64,000 bases of DNA from Microbacterium wangchenii (GCF_004564355.1 NZ_CP038266.1:1674001-1738000), one strand, 5' to 3'; numbered from the stretch's first letter, positions 47,444 through 55,719 are shown. Translations and numbers: made by a program. Notes: generated by a model not told the origin, from the letters alone.

Positions 47444-47477
47444 GTGGCACAAGGCGGGTGCCCGTAGGGTTCGATTG

Positions 47478-47526
47478 GTGAAGAAGCGGGTAACGGGATT
47501 ACCCATCAATAGTTACTCCGATTGCA
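47478..47526. repeat. 42-nt palindromic repeat, copy with 18-bp direct repeat
   Basis: GTGAAGAAGCGGGTAACG at 47478-47495 is the right direct repeat of the GNAT gene. 47485-47526 aligns without gaps to the copies at 49286 and 50714, but its right arm (CTCCGATTGCA) is degraded. A shorter fragment, GGAAACGGGTAAC, follows at 47544-47556. Confidence 0.7.
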
Positions 47527-47543
47527 CTTTTTGCGATCAGAGT

Positions 47544-47556
47544 GGAAACGGGTAAC
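47544..47556. repeat. Partial copy of the 42-nt repeat (left arm only)
   Basis: GGAAACGGGTAAC, same left arm as the full elements, followed by unrelated sequence. Confidence 0.6.
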
Positions 47557-47599
47557 CCCCGAGCCACTCCCCGACTGCCCGTCTGACCAGGACGTTCTC

Positions 47600-48250
47600 T
47601 TATGCGCCGAAGGCTCGAAGGAAGGTGTCGACGGCGCGACTCGTTGACTCCCGCAACTCCGCGCTCGTCACGTCCCTTGTCCCGAGCTGTGTGCGGTTCT
47701 CGGCGGGCGTAACAAGAAGCGCCCAGAATTGCTCTGCGGCCACTGCTGGGTCGGCGTCCCGGAGCTGACCCCGGCGCATCAGTTCCGACAGCCGGTCGGC
47801 CAGAGCAGCCATGACGCGTTCGGTGACATTTGTGCGCACCGATTCCAAGACGTCGGGAAAAGTTGCCCTCCCTGCGACGAGAAGGCGTCGGTACCACACA
47901 GTCGTGGGATCGAAGTATCGGATGAGGAGCTCAAGCCCGACATGCTCGAGGGCAGCGCGGATGTTGTTCGACGGCGTGACGAGAGTCGCGACGATCTCCA
48001 GGTGGTCACCCAGCGCACGGTCTCCGTCGGCCCTGAGAACCTCGCGGAACATCCGTTCCTTATCACCGAAATGGTTATAGATCGTCGCTTTGGCCACCCC
48101 CGCTTCAGCAGCGATCGATTCGACGCTCGCCTGCTCATAGCCGACGTCCGCGAAGATCCGGAATGCCGCGTCTAGCATCGCTAGCCGCTTGTCGATCCTG
48201 CCGCGAGTTCCGGGCACCTCACCAATTACGTGGTCTCTCATCGCATACAC
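47600..48250 (-). CDS. TetR family transcriptional regulator
   Basis: 216 aa from GTG at 48250 (ATG at 48241 also possible). N-terminal HTH: FADVGYEQASVESIAAEAGVAKATIYNHFG at about 34-63; C-terminal helical ligand domain. Divergent from the NmrA-like gene with a 73-bp spacer, so it likely controls both. Confidence 0.88.
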   Translation of the reverse strand: MYAMRDHVIGEVPGTRGRIDKRLAMLDAAFRIFADVGYEQASVESIAAEAGVAKATIYNHFGDKERMFREVLRADGDRALGDHLEIVATLVTPSNNIRAALEHVGLELLIRYFDPTTVWYRRLLVAGRATFPDVLESVRTNVTERVMAALADRLSELMRRGQLRDADPAVAAEQFWALLVTPAENRTQLGTRDVTSAELRESTSRAVDTFLRAFGA

Positions 48251-48265
48251 GCTATCTCATTGGAA

Positions 48266-48294
48266 TAGACCGGCGAGTCTGGTTCGTTAGACCG
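48266..48294. promoter_or_regulatory. Candidate TetR binding region
   Basis: TAGACCG occurs at 48266-48272 and again at 48288-48294, spaced 22 bp, two helical turns, in the divergent spacer. On the other strand AGAC and GTCT form a 14-bp gapped palindrome. Confidence 0.35.
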
Positions 48295-48323
48295 ATCAGT
48301 ACACGTTCGGATAGGAGAACAAC

Positions 48324-49190
48324 ATGAGCACAACCATCGCTGTAACGGCCGCCACCGGCGGTCTCGGCCGACTCGTCATCAACAACCTTCTGCGGAGAGG
48401 AGAGGACTCGCGCCTGGTCGCAATCGCACGGGACGCAGAAAAGGCATCCACGCTGCCCGTCGGCGTTGAAACGCGAATCGCTGACCACGACGACCTCGCG
48501 GCCGTAGCCGCGGCGCTTGAGGGCGTCGACACAGTTCTGCTGATCTCAGGCAACGAGTTCGGCAAGCGGATGATCCAGCATCGGAACGTCATCAACGCAG
48601 CGTCCCAAGTCGGGGCCTCCAGGCTCGTCTACACAAGCGCTCCGCACGCCTCGACCAGTACGGACTTCATTACCGCCGAGCACCGTGCGACAGAGGCGAT
48701 CATCCAGGAGTCCGGCTTGATCTCGACAATCCTGCGGATGAACTCGTACCACGAGAACTACCTCACAACGCTGGAGCTCGCAGCAGCGACCGGTGAGATC
48801 GTCGGAAGCGTTCACGCGGGCCACGTGGCCAGCGCCGCGAAGGACGACTATGCGGATGCAGCAGCCGTCGTGCTCTTGGCGCCCGATCCACTGAAGGCGA
48901 TCTACGAGCTCACCGGCACCGTGGCATGGGACTATCCCCAACTCGCAGAAGCAGCAGCTGCAGTGCTCCGTCGGCCAGTGAAGTATGTGGATCTCGACTC
49001 CGAAGAGCACCACACTCGCCTGCTCGCCTCCGGGATTGATGAAACGACCGCGGGCTTCCTCGTTCAACTCGACGCAGACCTGGCGCGCGGCGTGTCAGCG
49101 GAAGTCACCAACGAGCTTGAGCAGCTCATAGGCCGACCGCCCACGCCGCTGATTGACGGTCTCCGCGCGGCATGGGAATCAACGCGCTAG
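48324..49190 (+). CDS. NmrA-like NAD(P)-binding oxidoreductase
   Basis: 288 aa. AVTAATGGLGRLVINNLL (residues 6-23) is the Rossmann motif of NmrA/QorB-type atypical SDRs; lacks the classical Tyr-Lys active site. Likely NAD(P)H:quinone oxidoreductase or redox sensor. AGGAG 8 bp upstream. Regulated by the divergent TetR gene. Confidence 0.85.
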   Translation: MSTTIAVTAATGGLGRLVINNLLRRGEDSRLVAIARDAEKASTLPVGVETRIADHDDLAAVAAALEGVDTVLLISGNEFGKRMIQHRNVINAASQVGASRLVYTSAPHASTSTDFITAEHRATEAIIQESGLISTILRMNSYHENYLTTLELAAATGEIVGSVHAGHVASAAKDDYADAAAVVLLAPDPLKAIYELTGTVAWDYPQLAEAAAAVLRRPVKYVDLDSEEHHTRLLASGIDETTAGFLVQLDADLARGVSAEVTNELEQLIGRPPTPLIDGLRAAWESTR

Positions 49191-49209
49191 CACCTGAAAG
49201 GGGCGCGAA

Positions 49210-49253
49210 CAACGATTCGGCACTGGCGTGCAATGCACGGTGCCGAATCGTTG
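49210..49253 (+). terminator. Long hairpin terminator
   Basis: A perfect 14-bp outer stem (CAACGATTCGGCAC and its complement) encloses an inner CGTGC-AAT-GCACG hairpin, 19 bp after the NmrA-like gene. Confidence 0.8.
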
Positions 49254-49285
49254 TGCTGCGCGCACGGCTCCGGCCTTAGTGTGAA

Positions 49286-49327
49286 AACGGATAACGGTCT
49301 TCACCAGTAGAAGTTGCGTTACCCGTT
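49286..49327. repeat. 42-nt palindromic repeat, best-preserved copy
   Basis: AACGGATAACG, 20-nt interior, CGTTACCCGTT. The arms pair at 10 of 11 positions. The interior shares CCAG and AAG-like blocks with the copies at 47485 and 50714. On the minus strand its TAA would stop a reading frame that ends here (see the sigma remnant). Confidence 0.8.
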
Positions 49328-49371
49328 CGAGGTTTCCCCAAACTGGTCCCCTGCGTCATGACTCGGTGGAG

Positions 49372-49740
49372 TCACCGGCTGCTCCGCTGAGGAGACCTCG
49401 AGCACGATGCGACGTTGTGCCTCGATGATCCCCGGGCCCTGGTCGGGCGTCGGCGCGGGAACTGGAATCCCCTGCTCGGCCTCCCAGATCGGGTGCGCTT
49501 CGAGTGGGTGTGTCTATGTTTTCGGAGCGTGTTGCGCGCGACTCCGAAGGCCCACATTCGTGCCTCGGGTGAGGATCGCGGGAGGTCTGCCCGTCGTTCC
49601 CACACGACGCTGAGGGTGTCGTTGAGCAGGTCGGGAACGTCTTCTTGAGCGGTGCGGCGCGCGAGGTACCGCAGAAGGTCGACTCCGATGTCTTCGATGA
49701 CGGTGGTCGCCCATTTCGCGTCGGCTTCGTGGGTGTTCAC
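49372..49740 (-). pseudogene. ECF sigma factor remnant (region 2 only)
   Basis: From GTG at 49740 the first 70 residues read as sigma region 2 (DLLRYLARRTAQEDVPDLLNDTL, then ARMWAFGVARNTLRKHR). After KHRHTHSKRTR similarity ends and the frame becomes Arg/Ser-rich; region 4 is missing. A second frame (about 49521-49332) gives a plausible protein-like tail that ends at a TAA within the 42-nt repeat, so a frameshift or recombination is likely. Compare the intact sigma at 6954. Confidence 0.6.
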
Positions 49741-49796
49741 CGGTACGGCCCTTTGCAGGTGCTGTCCATGCGCCACGTGCCGACGACCCGATAGTC

Positions 49797-50063
49797 GTGG
49801 ACGCGAAGGCCATCGTGTCCGGGATCGACCTCGAAGCTCTCGACACCACCGGGGCGGAGGCGGAGCTGCGCGCGGACTACGCGCAGGCTACGGACATCAA
49901 CGACAACCCCTTCCCGATCACCGTCAGCGACGACGAGCTCAAGCAACACGCGGTGAACAAGATCCTGGCCGAAACCCTGTGGGCGGGCCTCGAGGAACGC
50001 GGCCACAAGATGTGGCCCGGCCACGAGGTCAGCCTCGCTGGTCAAACCACCAACTGCAGTTGA
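49797..50063 (+). CDS. Small protein of unknown function coupled to sigma-like gene
   Basis: 88 aa. Acidic, no family recognised; ends in a motif GHKMWPGHEV. No stop in frame upstream, and it begins mid-fold, so it may be the 3' part of a longer lost gene. GTG at 49797 is only the first possible start. The stop overlaps the sigma-like gene start by one base (TGATG), which implies coupling. Confidence 0.4.
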   Translation: MDAKAIVSGIDLEALDTTGAEAELRADYAQATDINDNPFPITVSDDELKQHAVNKILAETLWAGLEERGHKMWPGHEVSLAGQTTNCS

Positions 50064-50596
50064 TGGCAAAGAACACAACGGACATCGAGGGTCATGTCCG
50101 CACGAGCGAGCACGACTTGCTCCGCTACTTCCAGCGACGCATCCCCAACGGCGCTGACGCCGCGGAGGCGTTCGGCGAACTGCTTCTCACCGCCTGGAAG
50201 CTGAGGCGGCACGCGCCCGCCGATCCAACCGACGGGCGAATGTGGCTATTCGCTGTTGCGCACAACGTTCTGCGCGACTCGCGGCGGCGGTCTGCCAGGC
50301 ACTCGGCCGCAGTCAAGCGGCTTGCAGCCGACATGCGCACGCTCGCGGTTCCGGTATGGGATGACGCCGCCATCGACGTGCGAGACGCCATCGACCGACT
50401 CAAACCCGACGACGCGGAGCTCATCCGGCTCATCTACTGGGACGGATTCCCCTCACACGCTGCCGCCCGCGTGCTCGGCATCAACCCATCCACAGCCCGA
50501 TCACGTCTGACGCGCGCGAAGCTCGAGCTGCGCGCCGCACTCGAACCACGCCAAGCAGAGAGGGAACCAAATCATGCCGGACGTCCGACCGTCTGA
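50063..50596 (+). CDS. ECF sigma factor, divergent
   Basis: 177 aa. Region 2 is degenerate (EAFGELLLTAWKLRR, MWLFAVAHNVLRD) and region 4 well kept (LKPDDAELIRLIYWDGF, then INPSTARSRLTRAKLELRAAL near 140-165). Closest in the window to the sigma factor at 6954, which shares YWDGF. ATG overlaps the previous stop by one base. Probably functional but its promoter specificity is unknown. Confidence 0.75.
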   Translation: MAKNTTDIEGHVRTSEHDLLRYFQRRIPNGADAAEAFGELLLTAWKLRRHAPADPTDGRMWLFAVAHNVLRDSRRRSARHSAAVKRLAADMRTLAVPVWDDAAIDVRDAIDRLKPDDAELIRLIYWDGFPSHAAARVLGINPSTARSRLTRAKLELRAALEPRQAEREPNHAGRPTV

Positions 50597-50669
50597 CCTC
50601 GCCTTGCCGCCGACCGATCAGATCCACGTGACACTTCCGCCGGCGACTGGTACAGCAGAACTGCGGTAG
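50574..50669 (+). CDS. 31-aa ORF after the sigma factor
   Basis: MPDVRPSDLALPPTDQIHV start; AGAGAGGGAACC forms a good Shine-Dalgarno. It overlaps the sigma gene by 23 bp. Too short for a known domain; could be the cut-off start of a lost sigma partner. Confidence 0.35.
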   Translation: MPDVRPSDLALPPTDQIHVTLPPATGTAELR

Positions 50670-50713
50670 TCGCTGGCCTCAATCGCGGAGCTCGTGGAAG
50701 GGATCACATAGGA

Positions 50714-50755
50714 AACGGGTAACGCGCTCCCCCAGCAAAGGTCGCGTTGGCCGAA
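50714..50755. repeat. 42-nt palindromic repeat, copy 4
   Basis: AACGGGTAACG at 50714-50724 and a right side with CGCGTTGGCC; the 20-nt interior aligns with the copy at 49286 without gaps (shared CCAG). Right arm partly degraded. Confidence 0.7.
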
Positions 50756-50806
50756 GCCACCCCTCCCACCCTTACGGAGTCAGCTCGCCCGGTCTACTTT
50801 GACTTC

Positions 50807-50911
50807 ATGGACAACGGAGCATGGCTGGTGGCGCTCATCCCTCTGCCGGCCGTTCTGCTTCTGCTCGGAATGATTGCGGCGATCATCCTGTTCGGAACGG
50901 TTTCGCTTTGA
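50807..50911 (+). CDS. Small hydrophobic protein
   Basis: 34 aa, MDNGAWLVALIPLPAVLLLL then a second hydrophobic run; one membrane helix. Weak ribosome site. The stop overlaps a TTG (TTGA) opening a second small ORF, an arrangement like coupled genes elsewhere in the window. Confidence 0.35.
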   Translation: MDNGAWLVALIPLPAVLLLLGMIAAIILFGTVSL

Positions 50912-51084
50912 ATCAGATCGTTGGGTTGATCATCTCGGGCACGCTCACCTACATCCGCCGCAGAAAGACCGCCGCTGTCCAGGCATCGTCACAGAAAGAG
51001 GACGCGGATATCCGAGCAGGCCGCGACAAGACCGTTAGGTCAAGGTCCGCGCCTTCGGCGCTGGTTGGCTCACGCCCCGAGTAG
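50908..51084 (+). CDS. Small basic membrane protein, coupled to the preceding ORF
   Basis: 58 aa from TTG at 50908. One membrane segment (NQIVGLIISGTLTYI) then a basic, polar tail. Existence supported only by the 4-base overlap and hydrophobic profile. Confidence 0.25.
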   Translation: MNQIVGLIISGTLTYIRRRKTAAVQASSQKEDADIRAGRDKTVRSRSAPSALVGSRPE

Positions 51085-51212
51085 CGGACTGTCTGCCCGC
51101 CGTATCTCTCCGTGGTCGCGCACCGTTGCGCGGTCCACTCCCCCTCGCTCGCCTCTGACATTAGCCCGTCGCTCAACAGCATGGCCTGACGGTTCGGCTC
51201 TATGGTCGTGAT

Positions 51213-51707
51213 ATGGAGTTGGATACCTGTGCGGATTGCGGCCGGTCCCTTGACGCCCACGACCGGCACATCAAGTTCGCCCTTCCGGACCCGGTCCTGG
51301 ACGCTGGTGAAATTGACGCAGCGGACATGTGGATGTCAGGACCGAATGCGAAGTCGTCGACGCTGATGCAGGTACAGAACGTCGGAGCATTCGTCCGCGC
51401 TCTTCTTCCCGTCGCTCTGACGGATGAGCACGTTGTCACGTACGGCGTATGGATAGCAATCGACCCAGCCGAACTCGGTAGCGTCTTCGATGTCTGGTGG
51501 AAACCTGAGTATCGGGACCTCGTCCTTGACGGCTATCTCGCCAATTCAGTTCAGCCTTGGGGACTGCTGGGCTCGCCCGTCAGTATCGCGGTTCGAGATC
51601 CGGAGAGGATCCCCTACTGCACCCAAAGCAGTGCGGATCAGCTCCAATCAGTTATCGCCGACACGTGGAATCACGACCTCGTACTCGCCGCCTACTGGGG
51701 GAACTGA
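51213..51707 (+). CDS. DUF2199 domain protein
   Basis: 164 aa. Opens with CADCGRSLDAHDRHIKFALPDPV, the Cys pair and motif of the DUF2199 family, followed by a central DEHVVTYGVWIAID segment. Function unknown. ATG preceded by a weak ribosome site. Alone between two spacers, in a region of lower coding density. Confidence 0.75.
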   Translation: MELDTCADCGRSLDAHDRHIKFALPDPVLDAGEIDAADMWMSGPNAKSSTLMQVQNVGAFVRALLPVALTDEHVVTYGVWIAIDPAELGSVFDVWWKPEYRDLVLDGYLANSVQPWGLLGSPVSIAVRDPERIPYCTQSSADQLQSVIADTWNHDLVLAAYWGN

Positions 51708-51774
51708 TCCCCGGGTCACGCGCGTCTCATCGCTCGCCTGTGCCCCGACACGGGTGATTTCTCCCGTTCAGGCG

Positions 51775-52275
51775 CTATCCACCCGTGAAGCCCTCACCGA
51801 AGATCTGATAGCCGACCGCGTCACAGGCATCGGCAGGAGAGGGGACTGTGTTCGGCACCGGCTTGCCGATGCCGGTTACGCCCTGGGTTCCCGCAGGGAT
51901 GGGAGGGTACTCCGTCTTCAGTGCCGCGATGGCATCGCTGACGGCGCCCTCGCCCCGCGTGGGAACCCGGTCGAGGACCCGCGTGGCTAGCCGCATCCAA
52001 CCGTCGTACTCCTTCTGCGACATGCGCCCCTCGTAGAGGCCCGCCCCCGCGTTCTGAAGGATGGTCGAGACGTCGGTGAACGCCTCGCACGTCTCGATAT
52101 CCGTCACGGTGGATGTGCTCGTGGCCGGGGAAGGGGCGATCGTCGGTGTTTGAGATTCGGACGTGGAGGCGGCGGGCCCTGTCGCGGTGCACCCGGTGAT
52201 CCCCGCGGTGACGGCGAGGGCGCACGCCGCCAGAACAGTGCGGCTCACCAGGAAAGCAGGAGAGAACCTGAGCAT
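51775..52275 (-). CDS. Hypothetical lipoprotein
   Basis: 166 aa. Signal peptide with lipobox ITGC (Cys29), Ser/Thr/Pro linker to residue 55, then a helical domain with two Cys (IETCEAF, ADACDAV). Extracytoplasmic, no known family. Confidence 0.7.
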   Translation of the reverse strand: MLRFSPAFLVSRTVLAACALAVTAGITGCTATGPAASTSESQTPTIAPSPATSTSTVTDIETCEAFTDVSTILQNAGAGLYEGRMSQKEYDGWMRLATRVLDRVPTRGEGAVSDAIAALKTEYPPIPAGTQGVTGIGKPVPNTVPSPADACDAVGYQIFGEGFTGG

Positions 52276-52430
52276 GACCGGAGCCTAGCGCCGCACCATT
52301 CATCCGCCCGGATAATCGCAGAGGCCGCCGCCATTGCTCTGACTCCCGGTCAGAGCCACGAGTGCCATGCCTCCGAGCGCCGTCATTGACATTGCCGTGC
52401 GATTCGGGTGCCATCCGCCGTCGTCTGACC

Positions 52431-53027
52431 TCAAGCTCGGGCCCATTCCTCGAACTCGGCTTGTACGTCGTCTAAGTACTCCGTCTTGGCTCGCGTGTAG
52501 TCGTCGTAATCCGCTGCGCCGACTTCCTGCGTGCTCAGGCGACGCTTCACGGCTTCGTACCGGTCGCGTTGCCCGTCATGCGCGCGGAGCCAGTCTCGGA
52601 ACCAGACCGCGTATCGACCCCATGGAGAGTCGCGGCGGCGAACATGCAGAATGACCCGCTCGGAGACGTTGACGAAGAGCGACTTCTCCCACATGGCATC
52701 GTCGACCGGTTCGGATCCTCTCGGTATGTCCCGGTGAACGCCTGGCGAATCGGGCCGGGCGCCCACGGCGCGTTCGAACCCGAGGTCTCCCAGCCTCGCC
52801 GACACATCGCGGTCGGATGGCAACGGTGAGATTCTGATCTGGAGGTCGAGGTGCGGCTTGGCCGCGAGCCCCGGAACCGACGTCGAGCCGATGTGGTCGT
52901 AGTCCGCATCCGCAGCGCCCGGCACATCGGCGAGACGTTCCCGGATTGTACGCAGCAGGTCCGCTGCTCTCACGGGCCAGGACTCGTCGTATTCGTGCAG
53001 TTCCGCAGGATTCGATGGCTGTCCCAT
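52431..53027 (-). CDS. GrpB family protein
   Basis: 198 aa. DYDHIGSTSVPGLAAKPHLDLQI (about 43-65) is the nucleotidyltransferase-like GrpB signature; SLFVNVSERVILHVRR follows. Function poorly known. ATG at 53027 gives the conserved N-terminus; the frame is open further but without match. Confidence 0.87.
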   Translation of the reverse strand: MGQPSNPAELHEYDESWPVRAADLLRTIRERLADVPGAADADYDHIGSTSVPGLAAKPHLDLQIRISPLPSDRDVSARLGDLGFERAVGARPDSPGVHRDIPRGSEPVDDAMWEKSLFVNVSERVILHVRRRDSPWGRYAVWFRDWLRAHDGQRDRYEAVKRRLSTQEVGAADYDDYTRAKTEYLDDVQAEFEEWARA

Positions 53028-53081
53028 GCTCCCGACCCTATGCAGATCACCGGCGCGCTCCACCTGCTCCCCCGCGATCGG

Positions 53082-53828
53082 CTAGGTGTCGAACGCGGCA
53101 ACGAGCCGCGCAAGAGTGCTCCGCTGCTGCTCGTTGAGCACGTCCTCGGTGTACTCGTCGAACAGGGTCGCGGATCCGGTCAGGTCGTACGGCTCCGATC
53201 CGTCGGTGAAGTCCTCCAGGATCGGGCCGAACACATCCACGAAGCTGTCGACCAGCGCGGAGATCTCCTCCTCTGTGCTCCCCGGTCCGAGCCGGTCGAA
53301 CCGCGCCACGATGTCGGTCACGGCGGGGACGACCGTGAAAGCGCTGATCCGTTGATAGAGATTCGCGAGCGAGGGCAACCCCTCTTCCCCCACGAGGTGG
53401 GCCAGCAGCACCGATTGGTCGCGGTCGATCTTGGCGAGGTCGGGCGATATCCCCGCGGCTGCGAAGATCGCGATGAACGGGGCCAGCTCGGGCGGAACAT
53501 CCGGCGGCGCGTCATGGATGCGGAGGCGCGCGATGAGCTCGCGCTGCTCGGTGAGTCGCTGGATCTGCGCGGCGAGCTCAGCATCCAGCTCGTCCAGCAG
53601 CCCGCCCCCATCCGACGCCGCGTCGTCGAGAAGCTGCGGCATCCGCTCCAAGGGGACGCCGAGGGAGGCGAGGCGCTTGATCCGCAGGACCCGGATGAGG
53701 TCGTGGACGTCGTAGCTGCGGTAGCCGTTGGTGCGACGCTCGGGTTCAGGGAGCACGCCGACCTGGTGGTAGTGACGCAGCGCCCGGACGGTGACTCTCG
53801 CGAGGCGCGCCAGCTCTCCGCTATGCAC
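53082..53828 (-). CDS. MerR family transcriptional regulator
   Basis: 248 aa. HTH: GELARLARVTVRALRHYHQVGVLP (residues 4-27), the MerR pattern, then coiled coil and an acidic effector domain of about 120 residues, longer than metal sensors and typical of drug-responsive TipAL-like proteins. Overlaps the MFS gene by 8 bp; likely controls it. Confidence 0.87.
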   Translation of the reverse strand: MHSGELARLARVTVRALRHYHQVGVLPEPERRTNGYRSYDVHDLIRVLRIKRLASLGVPLERMPQLLDDAASDGGGLLDELDAELAAQIQRLTEQRELIARLRIHDAPPDVPPELAPFIAIFAAAGISPDLAKIDRDQSVLLAHLVGEEGLPSLANLYQRISAFTVVPAVTDIVARFDRLGPGSTEEEISALVDSFVDVFGPILEDFTDGSEPYDLTGSATLFDEYTEDVLNEQQRSTLARLVAAFDT

Positions 53829-55074
53829 TGTGGATCACCGCCGCTCCCCCGGTGCCGGCCTCTGCCGGCTCGGGTTCCAGGTTACGCAGCGAGCGCGCGA
53901 GCACGCTCAGGGCCAGCGCGACCAGACCCACGCCCACCAGGGCGATCGCCGCGACGTTCACCCCCGCGTACTCGGTGAGGACGGCGGCGGTCAGAATGCC
54001 GATCGGCGGGGCGGCGGTGAGGATCGCGTTCTGCGTGCCCATGATCCGCCCGCGCATCTGCTCCCGGATGCGCTCGATCATGAGCACGCCCATGAGACTG
54101 GCGAACAGGCCACTGGCCACGCCGACGACGAAGGCCCCAGCGAGGACGATCCACACCGACGACAGTGCGGCGATGAGCACGAAGCCGAGGGCGCTGCCGA
54201 ACACGCCGGCGAGAAACCAGCCGCGTCGACGCCCGCGAGCGCCGGCGATCGCGTAGACCGTGCCGCCGACCAGCATCCCGCCGGCGAGGGCACTGAGGAC
54301 GAAGCCCAGCATGCCGGGCTGCTCGACGAGGGTGAAGTACACCGGCAGGATGAGCCCCTGCAGGGAGGCGAGCACGATCGCCGAGGCGACGCTGAGGCCG
54401 GTCGTGACGATCAGGAAGCGGCTTCGGAACAGCACGCGCCATCCGAGGCGGAGCTGCGCCCATCCGTTCCCGGTCGCCGCGGGCTCCCCCTCCGCAGCGG
54501 TGATGTCGCCGACGCGGCGCGGGATGAGCAGCGTCAGCAAAGCCGCGACCAGGGAGGTCGCCGCGGTGATCCACAGCACCGTGGACCCCTCGAACAGCAC
54601 CATGAGCGTTCCGGCGGCCGCTGGGCCGAGCAGCAGGGCGACCGCGCCGAGGGCCTCGCGGATTCCCAGGAGCCGCTCCGAGGCGATCCCACCGTGGCGG
54701 ACGATCGCGGGAAGCAGGGCATCCCGCGCGGTCATGCCCGGCACGTCGCCGAGTGAACCGATGATCCCGAACAGGACGAACCAGCCCAGACTCAATCCCG
54801 AGAGCATGTCGACCAGCGGCAGCGCCGCGACGGCGGCCGCCGAGACGAGATCGGTCACCACCGACGACGTGCGGCGATTGATGCGGTCGATGACGACCCC
54901 CATCAGCAGCCCCGCGAAGACGGCAGGAACGGCCGTCGCCGCGGCAACCGCGCCGGCACCGAGCGCGCTGCCGGTGACCTGCAACACGATCAAGGGCAGG
55001 GCCACTCCGGCAATCGAGTTGCCGAGCAGCGACAGGAGGTAGGACGCCAGATAGGCGATGGGAATGAGCCTCAT
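53821..55074 (-). CDS. MFS efflux transporter
   Basis: 417 aa, 12 membrane helices. GVVIDRINRRTSSVVTDLVSAA near residue 59 (motif A-like loop) and LFASLMGVLMIERIREQMRGRIMG in the C half match drug-efflux MFS proteins of the macrolide-efflux group. Upstream of its MerR regulator on the same strand. Substrate unknown. Confidence 0.85.
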   Translation of the reverse strand: MRLIPIAYLASYLLSLLGNSIAGVALPLIVLQVTGSALGAGAVAAATAVPAVFAGLLMGVVIDRINRRTSSVVTDLVSAAAVAALPLVDMLSGLSLGWFVLFGIIGSLGDVPGMTARDALLPAIVRHGGIASERLLGIREALGAVALLLGPAAAGTLMVLFEGSTVLWITAATSLVAALLTLLIPRRVGDITAAEGEPAATGNGWAQLRLGWRVLFRSRFLIVTTGLSVASAIVLASLQGLILPVYFTLVEQPGMLGFVLSALAGGMLVGGTVYAIAGARGRRRGWFLAGVFGSALGFVLIAALSSVWIVLAGAFVVGVASGLFASLMGVLMIERIREQMRGRIMGTQNAILTAAPPIGILTAAVLTEYAGVNVAAIALVGVGLVALALSVLARSLRNLEPEPAEAGTGGAAVIHSA

Positions 55075-55181
55075 GCGTCCAGTCGAAACCGTGGCGTAGG
55101 GGCGGGGTCAAGCCGCCCGATCAGGGGAACCGAAGAGTGCGGGCCACCTGGACCACTTCCCCGCCACTCGCACGCGGCTTC

Positions 55182-55628
55182 TCAGTTCCGGTGCCATTCC
55201 CTCTCAAAGTTGGCGAGGTACGCACCCCCGAGTGCGGCGCCGACGAAACCGGTCATCGCGCCACCTCCGAGGGCCAGCATGACTCCCGGTGTGGCCCAGT
55301 TAAACGAAAGCAGCGCCAGCCCTGCCGACGCGGAGAGCAGCGAGAACACTGCCGCGGTGGCAATGAGGGCGCGTATCCATCCCCGCCCCTGCTCCGACAC
55401 GCGGCCGCCGTTTCCGACGATGCCGAGCAGCTTCCAGGCGATCAGCAGGGCGAGCTGAACGCACACCAGCAGCGCCACACTCCAGGTCACGCCGAGGGTC
55501 TGGAACGGCGCCGTCTCAGGGAAGACGGACACGGTGCGATCCAGCTGGCTCGGGATCCACCACACCTGTGCAGCAATGGTCACCGCGAAGCCGGCGACGA
55601 GGGCGAACCGCATGCCGTTGATCGTCAT
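55182..55628 (-). CDS. Membrane protein, DUF2975-like
   Basis: 148 aa, four membrane helices. The N-terminal half with WWIPSQLDRTVSVFPE and a second AWKLLGIVGNGGRVSEQGRGW loop resembles DUF2975 proteins, though assignment is tentative. No further context; the ArsR operon starts divergently 91 bp away. Confidence 0.6.
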   Translation of the reverse strand: MTINGMRFALVAGFAVTIAAQVWWIPSQLDRTVSVFPETAPFQTLGVTWSVALLVCVQLALLIAWKLLGIVGNGGRVSEQGRGWIRALIATAAVFSLLSASAGLALLSFNWATPGVMLALGGGAMTGFVGAALGGAYLANFEREWHRN

Positions 55629-55665
55629 GCCGGTGAGAGTACTCCCCGCGAGACTGCTCGCACCC

Positions 55666-55694
55666 TTGACGGGTGTTCTTCTGCCGGATACATT
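55666..55694 (+). promoter_or_regulatory. Promoter of the ArsR operon
   Basis: TTGACG (55666-55671), 17-bp spacer, TACATT (55689-55694), a good housekeeping-type promoter. It overlaps the operator just downstream. Confidence 0.65.
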
Positions 55695-55713
55695 TCACGC
55701 ACACGTTAAATGT
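55690..55713. promoter_or_regulatory. ArsR-type operator
   Basis: 24-bp imperfect palindrome, 18 of 24 positions symmetric: ACATTT-N-ACG ... CGT-N-AAATGT. It covers the -10 box and reaches to within 6 bp of the start codon, so the regulator would repress its own operon. Confidence 0.65.
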
Positions 55714-55719
55714 CAGGGG

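Noticed and set aside
46968..50755. Integron attC sites
   Set aside because: Arms end in GTTACCC or AACGGGT, not the GTTRRRY/RYYYAAC core pair, and no integrase is present.
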